DNA of 64,000 bases from Ignavibacterium sp037440165 (GTDB lineage Bacteria > Bacteroidota > Ignavibacteria > Ignavibacteriales > Ignavibacteriaceae), in contig NZ_JBBIUQ010000009.1 in the NCBI RefSeq assembly GCF_037440165.1, forward strand, positions 1 through 64,000, written 5' to 3'. Below the pieces are notes generated by a model. It had not been told where the DNA came from. It worked only from the letters and a program-made list of their open reading frames with translations, and searched no databases. Shown piece after piece: positions 1-7,028 of this stretch. Numbering within the stretch: position 1 is the first letter of the stretch; every line of letters starts with the position of its first letter. The position numbers and the translations under genes are program-made.

Positions 1-272
1 TGAACCGCTGGGTAACTGATGATAAATATGTTAAAGCAGATTTACTAAAGAATTATTTAGATGAATTTCAAATGAATCCGGATTTGTTTGTTGAGAAAAG
101 AGTTGTTGAGTTTGTTTACAATATTCTGAATGCTTACAAAGAAACGATTTATGAGTTGTTTGATAAAAGAGATGAATGGATAAAAGATTATGTAAATAAA
201 AACTTCAATGAACCTTTTGAGGACAGGGAGTATGAAGTTTTATCTGAGAATAAAATAGACGTTCATTTTTGA
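1..272 (+). CDS. C-terminal part of an unrecognised protein (5' end outside window)
   Basis: The reading frame is open from base 3 to a TGA at 270-272, so about 89 C-terminal residues are visible and the start lies upstream of the window. The ATG at 72 is internal to this frame and need not be a start. The segment is rich in Asp, Glu, Lys and aromatic residues, looks alpha-helical and has no membrane segment or cysteine. I do not recognise the family. Its last 10 bases overlap the 3' end of the convergent mer-operon gene, so the two transcripts meet tail to tail with no terminator seen between them. Confidence 0.6.
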   Translation, partial: NRWVTDDKYVKADLLKNYLDEFQMNPDLFVEKRVVEFVYNILNAYKETIYELFDKRDEWIKDYVNKNFNEPFEDREYEVLSENKIDVHF

Positions 273-574
273 CTCTTAATTAGGTCTTGTAAATGATTTT
301 CTATTTGTCTTACAGTTGGCAAACCATTAGGATAATACCTGCAGGCAAGTGCAGGGCTTTCAGGTTCAGGTTCGTTCTCAAAATCTTCACCATTGATTAG
401 TAAAGTTGGCGATCCCCTGAATTTTATTTCTTCGGCTTTTTCGTTTGTATCAATAAGGACTTCAGAATAACTAACATTATCTAAGTTTGTAATTACTTCC
501 TTAACTCTTTCAATTAAAATAGGCGAGTTAGGACAACCGAGAAAATGCTGTATTTCAATTTTAATTTTTTTCAT
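263..574 (-). CDS. Thioredoxin-fold small protein of the mer operon
   Basis: This 103-residue protein resembles the short thioredoxin-like family often found beside mercury-resistance genes. Seen in the sequence are a beta-strand start, GCPNSP at residues 13-18 (Cys14, no second Cys of a CxxC), RGSPTLLING at 53-62 matching the cis-Pro loop region of thioredoxin folds, and Cys78 in ACRYY. It has no signal peptide, so it is probably cytosolic. It follows merTP with a 1-base gap and is the last gene of the merR-merTP unit. The inferred role is thiol or metal handling after Hg(II) import. The activity is not proven, and it is far too short to be MerB. Confidence 0.7.
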   Translation of the reverse strand: MKKIKIEIQHFLGCPNSPILIERVKEVITNLDNVSYSEVLIDTNEKAEEIKFRGSPTLLINGEDFENEPEPESPALACRYYPNGLPTVRQIENHLQDLIKSQK

Positions 575-575
575 T

Positions 576-1184
576 CTATTTCTCCAATATAATTCGATTT
601 ACTTTGTATCCAACATTTTCCTCAACTGCTTTTTTAAGCTGCTCCGGATTTACTTTTGTTTTATCATATTCCACATAAGCTATATCCGTTTCATAAGATG
701 AAGTTGCACTCACAACTCCATCTTCAGATTTAAGTGCATAGTTTACAGATTCTTCACAACCGGTGCAGGTCATTCCAGCAATTTCCAATTTTGCCTTAAC
801 TATATTATTTGCATTTACGATTACTACATTTGTTTTTTCAGCAGGGAATAGGGCTTTTGAATAATAAGGGAAAGTTATAAGCAAAGCACTTACAACTGTA
901 ATAATCCAAAGAAACTTTTTTGAGTTGATGAATTTAGGTTTTTCGTCTGTCTCGCAGGTACAATCAATATTATTATTCTTTTTCGGCTTGTATGCTTTAT
1001 AGAAAGCATAACCTAATACAATTACTGTTAATCCAATTAAATATGGACGCAAAGGTTCAAGAAAAGAGAATGTTGTCGCAATTCCTCCTAAACCACCGAG
1101 CACAGCGAGCACTGGAGTAATACAGCAGAGTGACGCAAGCAGTGCTGTAATAATTCCGCCACCGGATAATAATTTATCTTTCAT
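576..1184 (-). CDS. merTP: Mercuric ion transport fusion protein MerT-MerP
   Basis: This 202-residue fusion has an N-terminal MerT-like membrane part and a C-terminal MerP-like heavy-metal-associated domain. MerT features are a first membrane helix with the vicinal pair Cys20-Cys21 (LCCITP), further helices near residues 45-62 and 92-108, and a cytoplasmic CTC pair (Cys75, Cys77). The HMA domain starts near residue 130 with GMTCTGC (Cys140, Cys143), the Hg-binding motif. In this family the HMA domain passes Hg(II) to the membrane cysteines for uptake. A clear Shine-Dalgarno, AAAGGAGAT, lies upstream of the ATG. It is co-oriented with merR upstream and the thioredoxin-like gene downstream. No mercuric reductase gene is visible here. 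Confidence 0.9.
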   Translation of the reverse strand: MKDKLLSGGGIITALLASLCCITPVLAVLGGLGGIATTFSFLEPLRPYLIGLTVIVLGYAFYKAYKPKKNNNIDCTCETDEKPKFINSKKFLWIITVVSALLITFPYYSKALFPAEKTNVVIVNANNIVKAKLEIAGMTCTGCEESVNYALKSEDGVVSATSSYETDIAYVEYDKTKVNPEQLKKAVEENVGYKVNRIILEK

Positions 1185-1219
1185 TTTTATATCTCCTTTA
1201 ATTTTTTATTTTTTTTTCA

Positions 1220-1304
1220 GTCATTGCGAATCCCACTTTAGTGTGTGAAGCAATCTCTGCTGAGTCTTTATAGATTGCTTCGAGACTTCGTTTATCGCAA
1301 TGAC
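1220..1304. repeat. Palindromic intergenic element (nested inverted repeats)
   Basis: An 85-base element fills most of the gap between merR and merTP. Its ends are a perfect 10-bp inverted repeat (GTCATTGCGA at 1220-1229, TCGCAATGAC at 1295-1304), with a second perfect 10-bp inverted repeat inside (GAAGCAATCT at 1247-1256, AGATTGCTTC at 1272-1281). The layout matches a widely dispersed class of palindromic repeats with a CATTGCGA end and a GAAGCAATCT core that I know from many bacterial genomes. Any merR-merTP transcript would carry it as a strong hairpin. It could be a MITE-like insertion or an RNA-level control element. I did not notice another copy in this window. Confidence 0.75.
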
Positions 1305-1307
1305 AAT

Positions 1308-1715
1308 TCATTTCAATTCTATTGACTCAAGTATCGGACAATCATCCGATGAGACTTCTTCATTCACACATTGATTAATTAGTTTAACAAAAACATTCCT
1401 GATTTTTTTCAAATCGTTTATTCTATTATCAACATCTTTCAGCTTATGTTCTGTCAGATGTTTGACATCTCCGCACTTTGCTCTTGAATCAATCCGAAGA
1501 TCAAACAACTCTTTGATTTCTTTTAATGTAAAGCCAAGTTCTTTTGCTCGTTTTATGAATATTAATCTCTTCAAATCATCTTCATCATAAATTCGATAAT
1601 TTGAATCTTGTTTACGCCTTGGTTTTGGCAGCAAGTTCATTTTTTCATAATAGCGGATGGTTTCAATGTTTAATCCGGCTTCTTTAGCCAAAGCTCCGAT
1701 AAAATAATCAGGCAT
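1308..1715 (-). CDS. merR: Hg(II)-responsive MerR transcriptional regulator
   Basis: This 135-residue MerR protein has a winged-helix DNA-binding domain (residues 4-72, with IETIRYYEKMNLLPKPRR) and a dimerisation helix containing the motif LTEHKLKDV. The three Hg-binding cysteines of mercury-specific MerR proteins are all present: Cys81 (AKCGDV), Cys116 (NQCVNE) and Cys126 (DDCPIL). This separates it from the zinc, copper and redox members of the family. The start is supported by AAGGA upstream. It is the first gene of its operon, so it should autoregulate through the promoter just upstream, as in several Gram-positive mer operons and unlike the divergent merR of Tn21 or Tn501. Confidence 0.93.
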   Translation of the reverse strand: MPDYFIGALAKEAGLNIETIRYYEKMNLLPKPRRKQDSNYRIYDEDDLKRLIFIKRAKELGFTLKEIKELFDLRIDSRAKCGDVKHLTEHKLKDVDNRINDLKKIRNVFVKLINQCVNEEVSSDDCPILESIELK

Positions 1716-1740
1716 TACTGATTCCTTTTTAAGTCTAATT

Positions 1741-1774
1741 CAAATATAAGCTCTGTAGTATGGTGCGGAGTCAA
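1741..1774 (-). promoter_or_regulatory. MerR-type promoter with 19-bp spacer and dyad operator
   Basis: On the minus strand a -35 box TTGACT (1769-1774) is followed after exactly 19 bases by TTATAT (1744-1749). The long spacer is the hallmark of MerR-activated promoters. Between the boxes lies an imperfect dyad, CTCTGTAGTATGGTGCGGAG on the plus strand (1751-1770), similar to known mer operators. The -10 region can also be read as TATATTTG (1741-1748), a perfect Bacteroidota -7 box TAnnTTTG. It sits about 30 bases upstream of the merR start codon. That MerR binds here is inference from geometry and position. Confidence 0.8.
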
Positions 1775-1830
1775 GAGGTAAAATAAAAGATATTTTGGAA
1801 ATGTGATATAGAATAAATGAAAGAGCGGGC

Positions 1831-2388
1831 TTAGTATTTATATCCTTTAATTTCATCATCAGTAAATTCCACTCCAAGCCCGAGAGCAATACGATTTACA
1901 AAATTGAAATAACTCGTGATTAGATTTATTGCTAGAATATCCTCATCCGTCCAGCCAATCTGTTTTAATTCTTCTATGTCATCATTTAATACGGAAGATG
2001 GCGAGGTCGTAAGTTTAGAAGTGTATTTGACTGCTAATCTGAATTTATCACCGAAAGCAGAGTCATCAAGTTTTTCAATAAAATTCTTAAGCCGGTTTTT
2101 ATCTTTCCAATAGTAATTTAAAGCTTCAGCATGATGATTTACACAGTAATCACAATTATTAAGTTTTGAAACAACAACCGCTAAAATTTCCTTTTCTTCT
2201 CTGGAAAGATTAGAATTGCTGAACATAATGGACAAGTATAAATCAAGATGCTTGCTCATCGTATCAGGCATTAAACTATGTATTTTCATAATGTTGGAAA
2301 GTTTGCCTCTTTTAGATGATATATTTTGATAAATTTCTTTTAATTTACCATCAGCTTCAGTTTCACTAATTAGTTTGATATAAGCCAC
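1831..2388 (-). CDS. AhpD-like peroxidase-related protein (carboxymuconolactone decarboxylase fold)
   Basis: This 185-residue protein belongs to the AhpD / CMD superfamily, peroxidase-related branch. The redox motif is visible as CDYCVNHH, with Cys79-x2-Cys82-x3-His86 preceded by a Glu-rich helix (SREEKEILA), the pattern used by AhpD for thiol-dependent peroxide reduction. The protein is all-helical with no signal peptide. Its start overlaps the end of the small thioredoxin-like gene by 23 bases, suggesting translational coupling, and the two could form a reductant-peroxidase pair. The native substrate is unknown. Family assignment is firm; the physiological role is inference. Confidence 0.85.
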   Translation of the reverse strand: MAYIKLISETEADGKLKEIYQNISSKRGKLSNIMKIHSLMPDTMSKHLDLYLSIMFSNSNLSREEKEILAVVVSKLNNCDYCVNHHAEALNYYWKDKNRLKNFIEKLDDSAFGDKFRLAVKYTSKLTTSPSSVLNDDIEELKQIGWTDEDILAINLITSYFNFVNRIALGLGVEFTDDEIKGYKY

Positions 2389-2638
2389 GTGAGCAAGCTC
2401 CTTTTTTATATTGTTGATTAATGAAAATTAGTAATTTTTCCTCGTTGATATCTCCGTATGAATATAGCTCCTGATTAACAAAGAGAGCAGGACAGATAAC
2501 AGCTTTTGGATTTGATAAGTCTTTAATATTTACAACTGTTAGAATAATTTCTTTTTTTCTCTCAGCAAGACTTTTTAAAACCAGTTCAACACGAAGACAA
2601 GCCTGACAATTATCTTTAACAATTAGTGTAATGTCCAT
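2366..2638 (-). CDS. Small CxxC thioredoxin/glutaredoxin-like protein
   Basis: From the preferred ATG at 2638 the product is 90 residues; an ATG at 2665 would add 9 residues (MSIIFLLKN). I prefer 2638 because MDITLIVKDNCQAC gives the standard beta strand followed directly by the CxxC active site (CQAC). A later ICPALFVNQ matches the cis-Pro loop of thioredoxin folds. No clear Shine-Dalgarno is seen for either start. It lies between the Crp/Fnr gene upstream and the AhpD-like gene downstream, whose start it overlaps, so it may supply electrons to that protein. It could also be a redox sensor or metal-binding thiol protein. Confidence 0.72.
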   Translation of the reverse strand: MDITLIVKDNCQACLRVELVLKSLAERKKEIILTVVNIKDLSNPKAVICPALFVNQELYSYGDINEEKLLIFINQQYKKGACSRGLYQTN

Positions 2639-2664
2639 ATTTTTTAATAGAAAAATAATTGACA

Positions 2665-2694
2665 TCTAAAAAATTAAATGTCTTTTCCAAGACA
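2665..2694 (-). terminator. Weak terminator or attenuator between crp/fnr and the thioredoxin-like gene
   Basis: On the minus strand the sequence folds as TGTCTT-GGAA-AAGACA (2679-2694), a perfect 6-bp stem closed by a GNRA-type tetraloop, followed by the T-rich run TTTAATTTTTT. This resembles a short intrinsic terminator directly after the Crp/Fnr stop codon and would lower expression of the two downstream genes. The stem is short, so partial read-through is likely. Confidence 0.45.
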
Positions 2695-2699
2695 ATTCA

Positions 2700-3389
2700 T
2701 TATTTAAGAATAACTCTCAGCGCATCCGGATTGTTAATAATCAACTTTTTTCTATCAAAATCAATTATTCCTCTTTCTCTTAGATCGGTAAGAACATCAT
2801 TAACAGTTTGACGGGCGCACGCAGTAAGGTCGGCAATATCTTGGTGTTTTAGAAAAGGTTTTACAAACATCTGATCACCAACTTTTTTACCGTTTTCCTC
2901 AGCTAACTTTAGTAAAAAAGATATTACCCGCTGCTTGGAATCTTTAAATACTAAGTCTTCAATTCTTTCTGAATAGCTCTTCAACTTTAACCCAATAAGT
3001 CTTGTCAATCTTAAGTTCAAAGCAGGATTTTTCTCAACGAATTGAGCAAAATCATTTTTGTTAATCGCACAAATAAAAGATGGTTCCACAGTTATTGCAA
3101 TATCAGTTCTTTCTTCTTCACCCAAATAAGCCATTTCCCCAAAAACTTCACCGGGATTTATAAAAGCTAAAATCATTTCTTTTCCATCCTTGCTGTATCT
3201 GCTGATTTTGACTCTTCCTGTCTTTAGCATAAATATTGAGTTTGATGGTTCATTAGGAAAATATACAGGTTGGTTTTTCCCGATCTCTTTTTCTAATGAA
3301 ATTTTATTTAATTCCATCATACTATCCTGTTTTAAACTGCTAAAGAGATTAAAATTTTCTAAATACCAAAGTTTTGATTTATCTGCCAT
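2700..3389 (-). CDS. Crp/Fnr-family transcriptional regulator
   Basis: This 229-residue regulator has a cyclic-nucleotide-binding-type beta roll (residues about 15-130, with PGEVFGEMAYLGEEERT) and a C-terminal helix-turn-helix (about 178-205, HQDIADLTACARQTVNDVL). The N-terminal Cys cluster of Fnr is absent, so direct Fe-S oxygen sensing of the Fnr kind is unlikely. The effector cannot be read from sequence. TAAGGAG upstream supports the ATG. It heads the regulator-thioredoxin-AhpD set and faces the envelope genes beginning at 3528 across a gap that contains a perfect palindrome. It is the obvious candidate regulator for both directions. Confidence 0.88.
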   Translation of the reverse strand: MADKSKLWYLENFNLFSSLKQDSMMELNKISLEKEIGKNQPVYFPNEPSNSIFMLKTGRVKISRYSKDGKEMILAFINPGEVFGEMAYLGEEERTDIAITVEPSFICAINKNDFAQFVEKNPALNLRLTRLIGLKLKSYSERIEDLVFKDSKQRVISFLLKLAEENGKKVGDQMFVKPFLKHQDIADLTACARQTVNDVLTDLRERGIIDFDRKKLIINNPDALRVILK

Positions 3390-3419
3390 TGGAATATTCT
3401 CCTTAAATGGTGTTACTAA

Positions 3420-3437
3420 ATTAATGACCTCATTAAT
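3420..3437. promoter_or_regulatory. 18-bp perfect palindrome, candidate Crp/Fnr operator
   Basis: ATTAATGACCTCATTAAT is a perfect dyad (8-bp arms around CC). Its core TAATG-N4-CATTA has the 5-4-5 geometry of Crp/Fnr sites such as TTGAT-N4-ATCAA. It lies 31 bases upstream of the regulator start and about 90 bases upstream of the first barrel gene, so one site could serve both directions. Binding is inferred, not shown. Confidence 0.55.
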
Positions 3438-3527
3438 AAATCACTAAATAAATAGTAATAAATGTCATCTTCAGGACAATACAAAAATAGACTATTGATG
3501 ATATTAGTTTCAAAACTGCACAAAGTT

Positions 3528-4469
3528 ATGAAAAGAGTAATTGCTATTATTATAGTTTCACTATTAGCTGGAAGGATTTATTCGCAAGCTTGCTGCTCTG
3601 CAGGAACTCCAATACTAGGGTCATTAGAATCATCAACTACTGCGAAAGGCAATTTACAATTGAGCTTGACTTACGATTACAACACATTGAAGAGTGTAAT
3701 TGAGGGATCAACACAAATTGAAGATAATACAAGAGAAAGAATCAGCAATTCTGTGCTGCTTGAAGCGACTTATGGTTTAAGTGATGAGTTTTCATTGACA
3801 GGATTGTTTTCGTTTATAAATCAAAGAAGAATAATTTCTTCTTCTTTAGGTGAAGAAAATCTGCTTTCTTCATCAGGTTTTGGGGATGTATTAATCTTAG
3901 TTAAGTATGACTTAATCTCTCAAAATATTTTTAATCAAAGACAATTGGCTCTTGGTGTTGGACCAAAAATTCCCGTTGGAATTTCAGATCAAACACAAAA
4001 TGGAATTTTACTTCCAGCAGATATGCAGCCCGGCAGTGGTTCTTGGGATGTAGTTTTCTGGGGATACTACTCAGAAGGATTTATGCCATCGCTTCCATTA
4101 AATATTTTTATTATAGCTTCGTATAAAGTTAATTCTGCCAATAAAAGATTTTCAAACTCAGATGCTGGCTACAAATTTGGTAATGAGTTCGTCAGTTCAA
4201 TTGGTGCTGGATACAGAACTGACACAATCTTCGATTATAGTTTTTCACTTAGATTTAGAACAACTGCAGTTGACCAATTTGATAACCAGGAAGTACCCAA
4301 TACTGGCGGACTATGGATATATGCTTTGCCTGGATTAAATATCAAAATAGCAGATAATTTAATTACAAGATTGACAGGTCAGATTCCGCTTTATAGAAAT
4401 CTTCAGGGAACACAGCTAACTACATCATACACTTTATCTGCTTCAATTTTTTATAATTATTCGTTTTAA
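3528..4469 (+). CDS. Outer-membrane beta-barrel with Cys-Cys N-terminus (copy 1)
   Basis: From the ATG at 3528 the protein is 313 residues with a signal peptide (MKRVIAIIIVSLLAGRIYSQ) and a mature end beginning ACCSAG, with Cys22-Cys23 just after the predicted cleavage. ATGs at 3462 and 3498 are in frame but would place a poor extension before the signal. The rest alternates polar and hydrophobic residues and ends in an aromatic residue (NYSF), as outer-membrane barrels do. It is a paralogue of the gene at 5962: same length, shared QPGSGSWDV / QPGTGSTDV, and shared PLYRN-QG-QLTT near the end. It begins a four-gene envelope locus. The substrate and family name are unknown to me. Confidence 0.7.
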   Translation: MKRVIAIIIVSLLAGRIYSQACCSAGTPILGSLESSTTAKGNLQLSLTYDYNTLKSVIEGSTQIEDNTRERISNSVLLEATYGLSDEFSLTGLFSFINQRRIISSSLGEENLLSSSGFGDVLILVKYDLISQNIFNQRQLALGVGPKIPVGISDQTQNGILLPADMQPGSGSWDVVFWGYYSEGFMPSLPLNIFIIASYKVNSANKRFSNSDAGYKFGNEFVSSIGAGYRTDTIFDYSFSLRFRTTAVDQFDNQEVPNTGGLWIYALPGLNIKIADNLITRLTGQIPLYRNLQGTQLTTSYTLSASIFYNYSF

Positions 4470-4483
4470 ATTGAGGAGGAATT

Positions 4484-5542
4484 ATGAAGACATTAAAATC
4501 TTTAATCTTACTATTTGTTTTATTATCAATAATCAGTTGTGATGAATTAACCTCTGATACAGCAGATGTTTCGGGAGTTTGGCTGATTCCAAAAGAGGAA
4601 ATCTTTGATGGCGGACCTGGTAAAGATGGAATTCCTGCTCTTACAAATCCACAATTCGCGTCTGCATCTTCAATTAATTACTTGAAGGATAATGATCTTG
4701 TAGTAATTATTAAATTTGGTGATGAAATCAGAATTTATCCCCATCCGATTCTTGACTGGCATGAAATAATAAATGATGAAATTAATGGAAATAAGTTTGC
4801 ATTAACTTACTGTCCTCTGACTGGCTCTGGTATAGCATGGAGTCGTGTGTTGAATGGGAAAGAGACTACATTTGGTGTAAGCGGATTATTATATAATTCA
4901 AATTTAATCCCTTATGACAGAGGTTCTAACAGTAATTGGTCTCAAATGAAATTGTTAAGTGTAAACGGAAGTTTATTTGGTACATCGGCTAATTTATTTC
5001 CTGTGGTAGAAACTTCATGGCTCACAGCAAAACAAATATTTCCGGGTGCTAAAGTTGTTACAACTTCAACCGGATATTCCCGATCATATGGAACTTATCC
5101 ATACGGTGATTACAAAACAAATCATGGGTTATTATTATTTCCGGTATCTCCGGATGATAACAGATTGCCAAGAAAGGAAAGAATTCTCGGAGTTATATTC
5201 AACAATGATGCTAAAGCATTTAGATTTAAAGAAAACGGTTCTGGAATAGAATTAATTTCTGATGTGGTTGGTGGTAAATCGATAATTGTTATTCAAAGTA
5301 AAGCTCGAAATCTGATTGCTGCATACGAAAAAGAATTGGAAGATGGTTCATCAGTAAATCTTTCACCAGTGCAAAATGAATTGCCAATTGTTATGGTAGA
5401 TACTGATGGTAATAAATATAATTTGTTCGGTGAAATTTCAGTCGGGCCTAAAAAAGGAAATAAATTAAAGTCAGTAACTTCAATGGTAGCGTATTGGTTT
5501 GCCTGGGCAGCTTTTTATCCAAATACAACTATTGCAAATTAG
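4484..5542 (+). CDS. DUF3179-family lipoprotein
   Basis: This 352-residue protein has a lipoprotein signal ending LSIISC (lipidated Cys19), so it is membrane-anchored and periplasm-facing. The mature part matches the DUF3179 family, including the segment ALTYCPLTGSG with Cys110, followed by TFGVSGLLYNSNLIPYDR. The biochemical function of this family is not established. A strong Shine-Dalgarno GAGGAGGA (4473-4480) precedes the ATG, 14 bases after the barrel gene. It sits between two Cys-Cys barrels and beside a small lipoprotein, suggesting that the four products act together at the envelope. Confidence 0.83.
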   Translation: MKTLKSLILLFVLLSIISCDELTSDTADVSGVWLIPKEEIFDGGPGKDGIPALTNPQFASASSINYLKDNDLVVIIKFGDEIRIYPHPILDWHEIINDEINGNKFALTYCPLTGSGIAWSRVLNGKETTFGVSGLLYNSNLIPYDRGSNSNWSQMKLLSVNGSLFGTSANLFPVVETSWLTAKQIFPGAKVVTTSTGYSRSYGTYPYGDYKTNHGLLLFPVSPDDNRLPRKERILGVIFNNDAKAFRFKENGSGIELISDVVGGKSIIVIQSKARNLIAAYEKELEDGSSVNLSPVQNELPIVMVDTDGNKYNLFGEISVGPKKGNKLKSVTSMVAYWFAWAAFYPNTTIAN

Positions 5543-5591
5543 TAAATCTTTTTAAATATCTAATCAAATAAGAAACGATGATTGATGAGCT

Positions 5592-5957
5592 ATGAAAACT
5601 AAGATTTACTTAATTCAATTCGCAATATTAATTTTTATTTCAGGTTGTGTTCAACCTGAATCAACTGTTTCTTCATTAGGTGGAAACAACTCACCAATTA
5701 TTGATAATGTATTGGTTGATCCCATATCCATAAATGTTGGTACGACTGCAACAATTAAAGTCAGCGCCAGAGATCCAGATGGCGATCAATTAAACTATAG
5801 CTGGTTTAGTTCTCTTGGTGATATTATTGGTAGCGGTCCTGAAGTGAGATACACAGCTGCATTTTGCTGTGTTGGTATAAATACTATCACTGTAACTGTA
5901 TCAGATACTAAAGGAGCAAAAACATCTAAAGATATATTAATTGAAATTAACCCTTAA
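5592..5957 (+). CDS. Small Ig/PKD-like lipoprotein
   Basis: This 121-residue protein has a lipobox signal (FISGC, Cys19) followed by one Ig-like / PKD-like beta-sandwich domain (SARDPDGDQLNYSW, then TITVTVSDTKGAKT). Cys92-Cys93 sit in FCCVG on a predicted strand, echoing the Cys-Cys pairs in the two flanking barrels. Single PKD-like domains usually mediate protein or glycan contacts outside the cytoplasm. It starts 49 bases after the DUF3179 gene and abuts the second barrel. A partner role with the barrels is inference from linkage and the shared Cys-Cys feature. Confidence 0.7.
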   Translation: MKTKIYLIQFAILIFISGCVQPESTVSSLGGNNSPIIDNVLVDPISINVGTTATIKVSARDPDGDQLNYSWFSSLGDIIGSGPEVRYTAAFCCVGINTITVTVSDTKGAKTSKDILIEINP

Positions 5958-5961
5958 ATTT

Positions 5962-6903
5962 ATGAAGCTCAGTCAGATAGTCGTATTTACAATTTTATTT
6001 TCATCATTCATTTCAAAATCATTTGGACAAGGATGTTGTACAGCTGGCTCCAGTACTTTTGGCGGTCTTGAACGAGGTATAAGTAAACAAGGAAATATAA
6101 TCTTAGGTGTTAGTTTTATTAGTACATCACTGAACTCCACATTCAATGGAAGAGAAAAAATTTCTGATCCGCTAGACAGAACAGCTTCTATCTCCTCATT
6201 TAATATTGAATTGGAATATGGATTATCGGAAAAAGTATCTCTATTAGTCTTTGGTGGATATGTTTTAAAGCATCGTCAAACTACTGTAAGATCAGGTACA
6301 GACAATTCAAGAGAAGTTATTTCTTTTGAAGGGAAGGGAATTGGGGAAGTTATAATTTTAGGTAAATATGAAATAATTACTCCAACAATTTTATCGCCGC
6401 TTGGATTATCATTTGGCGGAGGTGTAAAATTGCCAGTTGGTAGTTATACACAGGAAGTTGATGGCTCAAGATTGGCGATTGATTTACAACCAGGCACAGG
6501 TTCAACAGATGTTTTACTTTGGGGAAATTTTTATAAAGGATTTCAACCTGTTAGCCTAGCAATGTTTGTCACTACTCTTTACCGTTATGCGGGATCAAAC
6601 CTTGATGGTTATAGATTTGGTGATGAATATTTATTTTCAGTTGGTTCGGAGTATTATCTTACTGATTTTTTAACTTTTTCTCTTTCCGCAAGAGGTAGAT
6701 TTTCCGATAAAGATTTCTGGGGCGGCAGATTTTTACCTAGCACCGGCGGTACATATTATGATTTACTACCATCAATAATTTATGCTGAAGGTTTATACAA
6801 CTTAAGAGTATTTTATCAAACTCCACTTTATAGAAATGTTCAGGGAATTCAATTAACCACCTCCAGCATAATTGGTGTTGTGCTTCTTTTTAATATCCAA
6901 TAA
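5962..6903 (+). CDS. Outer-membrane beta-barrel with Cys-Cys N-terminus (copy 2)
   Basis: From the ATG at 5962 this is a 313-residue protein, exactly the length of its paralogue at 3528. A TTG at 5941 is in frame but would overlap the previous gene by 17 bases and disturb the signal peptide. The signal MKLSQIVVFTILFSSFISKS is followed by FGQGCCTAGS (Cys25-Cys26) and GGLE. The remainder has barrel-like alternation. Shared blocks with copy 1 are QPGTGSTDVLLWG and PLYRNVQGIQLTT. It is last in the locus. The two copies may be subunits or differ in specificity; the function is unknown. Confidence 0.7.
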   Translation: MKLSQIVVFTILFSSFISKSFGQGCCTAGSSTFGGLERGISKQGNIILGVSFISTSLNSTFNGREKISDPLDRTASISSFNIELEYGLSEKVSLLVFGGYVLKHRQTTVRSGTDNSREVISFEGKGIGEVIILGKYEIITPTILSPLGLSFGGGVKLPVGSYTQEVDGSRLAIDLQPGTGSTDVLLWGNFYKGFQPVSLAMFVTTLYRYAGSNLDGYRFGDEYLFSVGSEYYLTDFLTFSLSARGRFSDKDFWGGRFLPSTGGTYYDLLPSIIYAEGLYNLRVFYQTPLYRNVQGIQLTTSSIIGVVLLFNIQ

Positions 6904-6978
6904 CTAAAAAATATTTTTTTGAGTATCACAGCTCAAGCACATCTTAAAAATTTTATATCAAATTGAAATATTAGCAAT

Positions 6979-7007
6979 AAAAAAGGGTGTCATTTCTGAC
7001 ACCCTTT
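6979..7007 (-). terminator. Rho-independent terminator of the first ompA/TSP3 gene
   Basis: A perfect 11-bp stem AAAGGGTGTCA / TGACACCCTTT (6982-6992, 6997-7007) with a 4-base loop is followed on the minus strand by TTTTTTA. It lies just past the stop of the minus-strand OmpA gene. On the plus strand no U-run follows, so it would be less efficient for the envelope locus arriving from the other side. Confidence 0.88.
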
Positions 7008-7028
7008 GAAATAAAGTCTACTTAAGTT

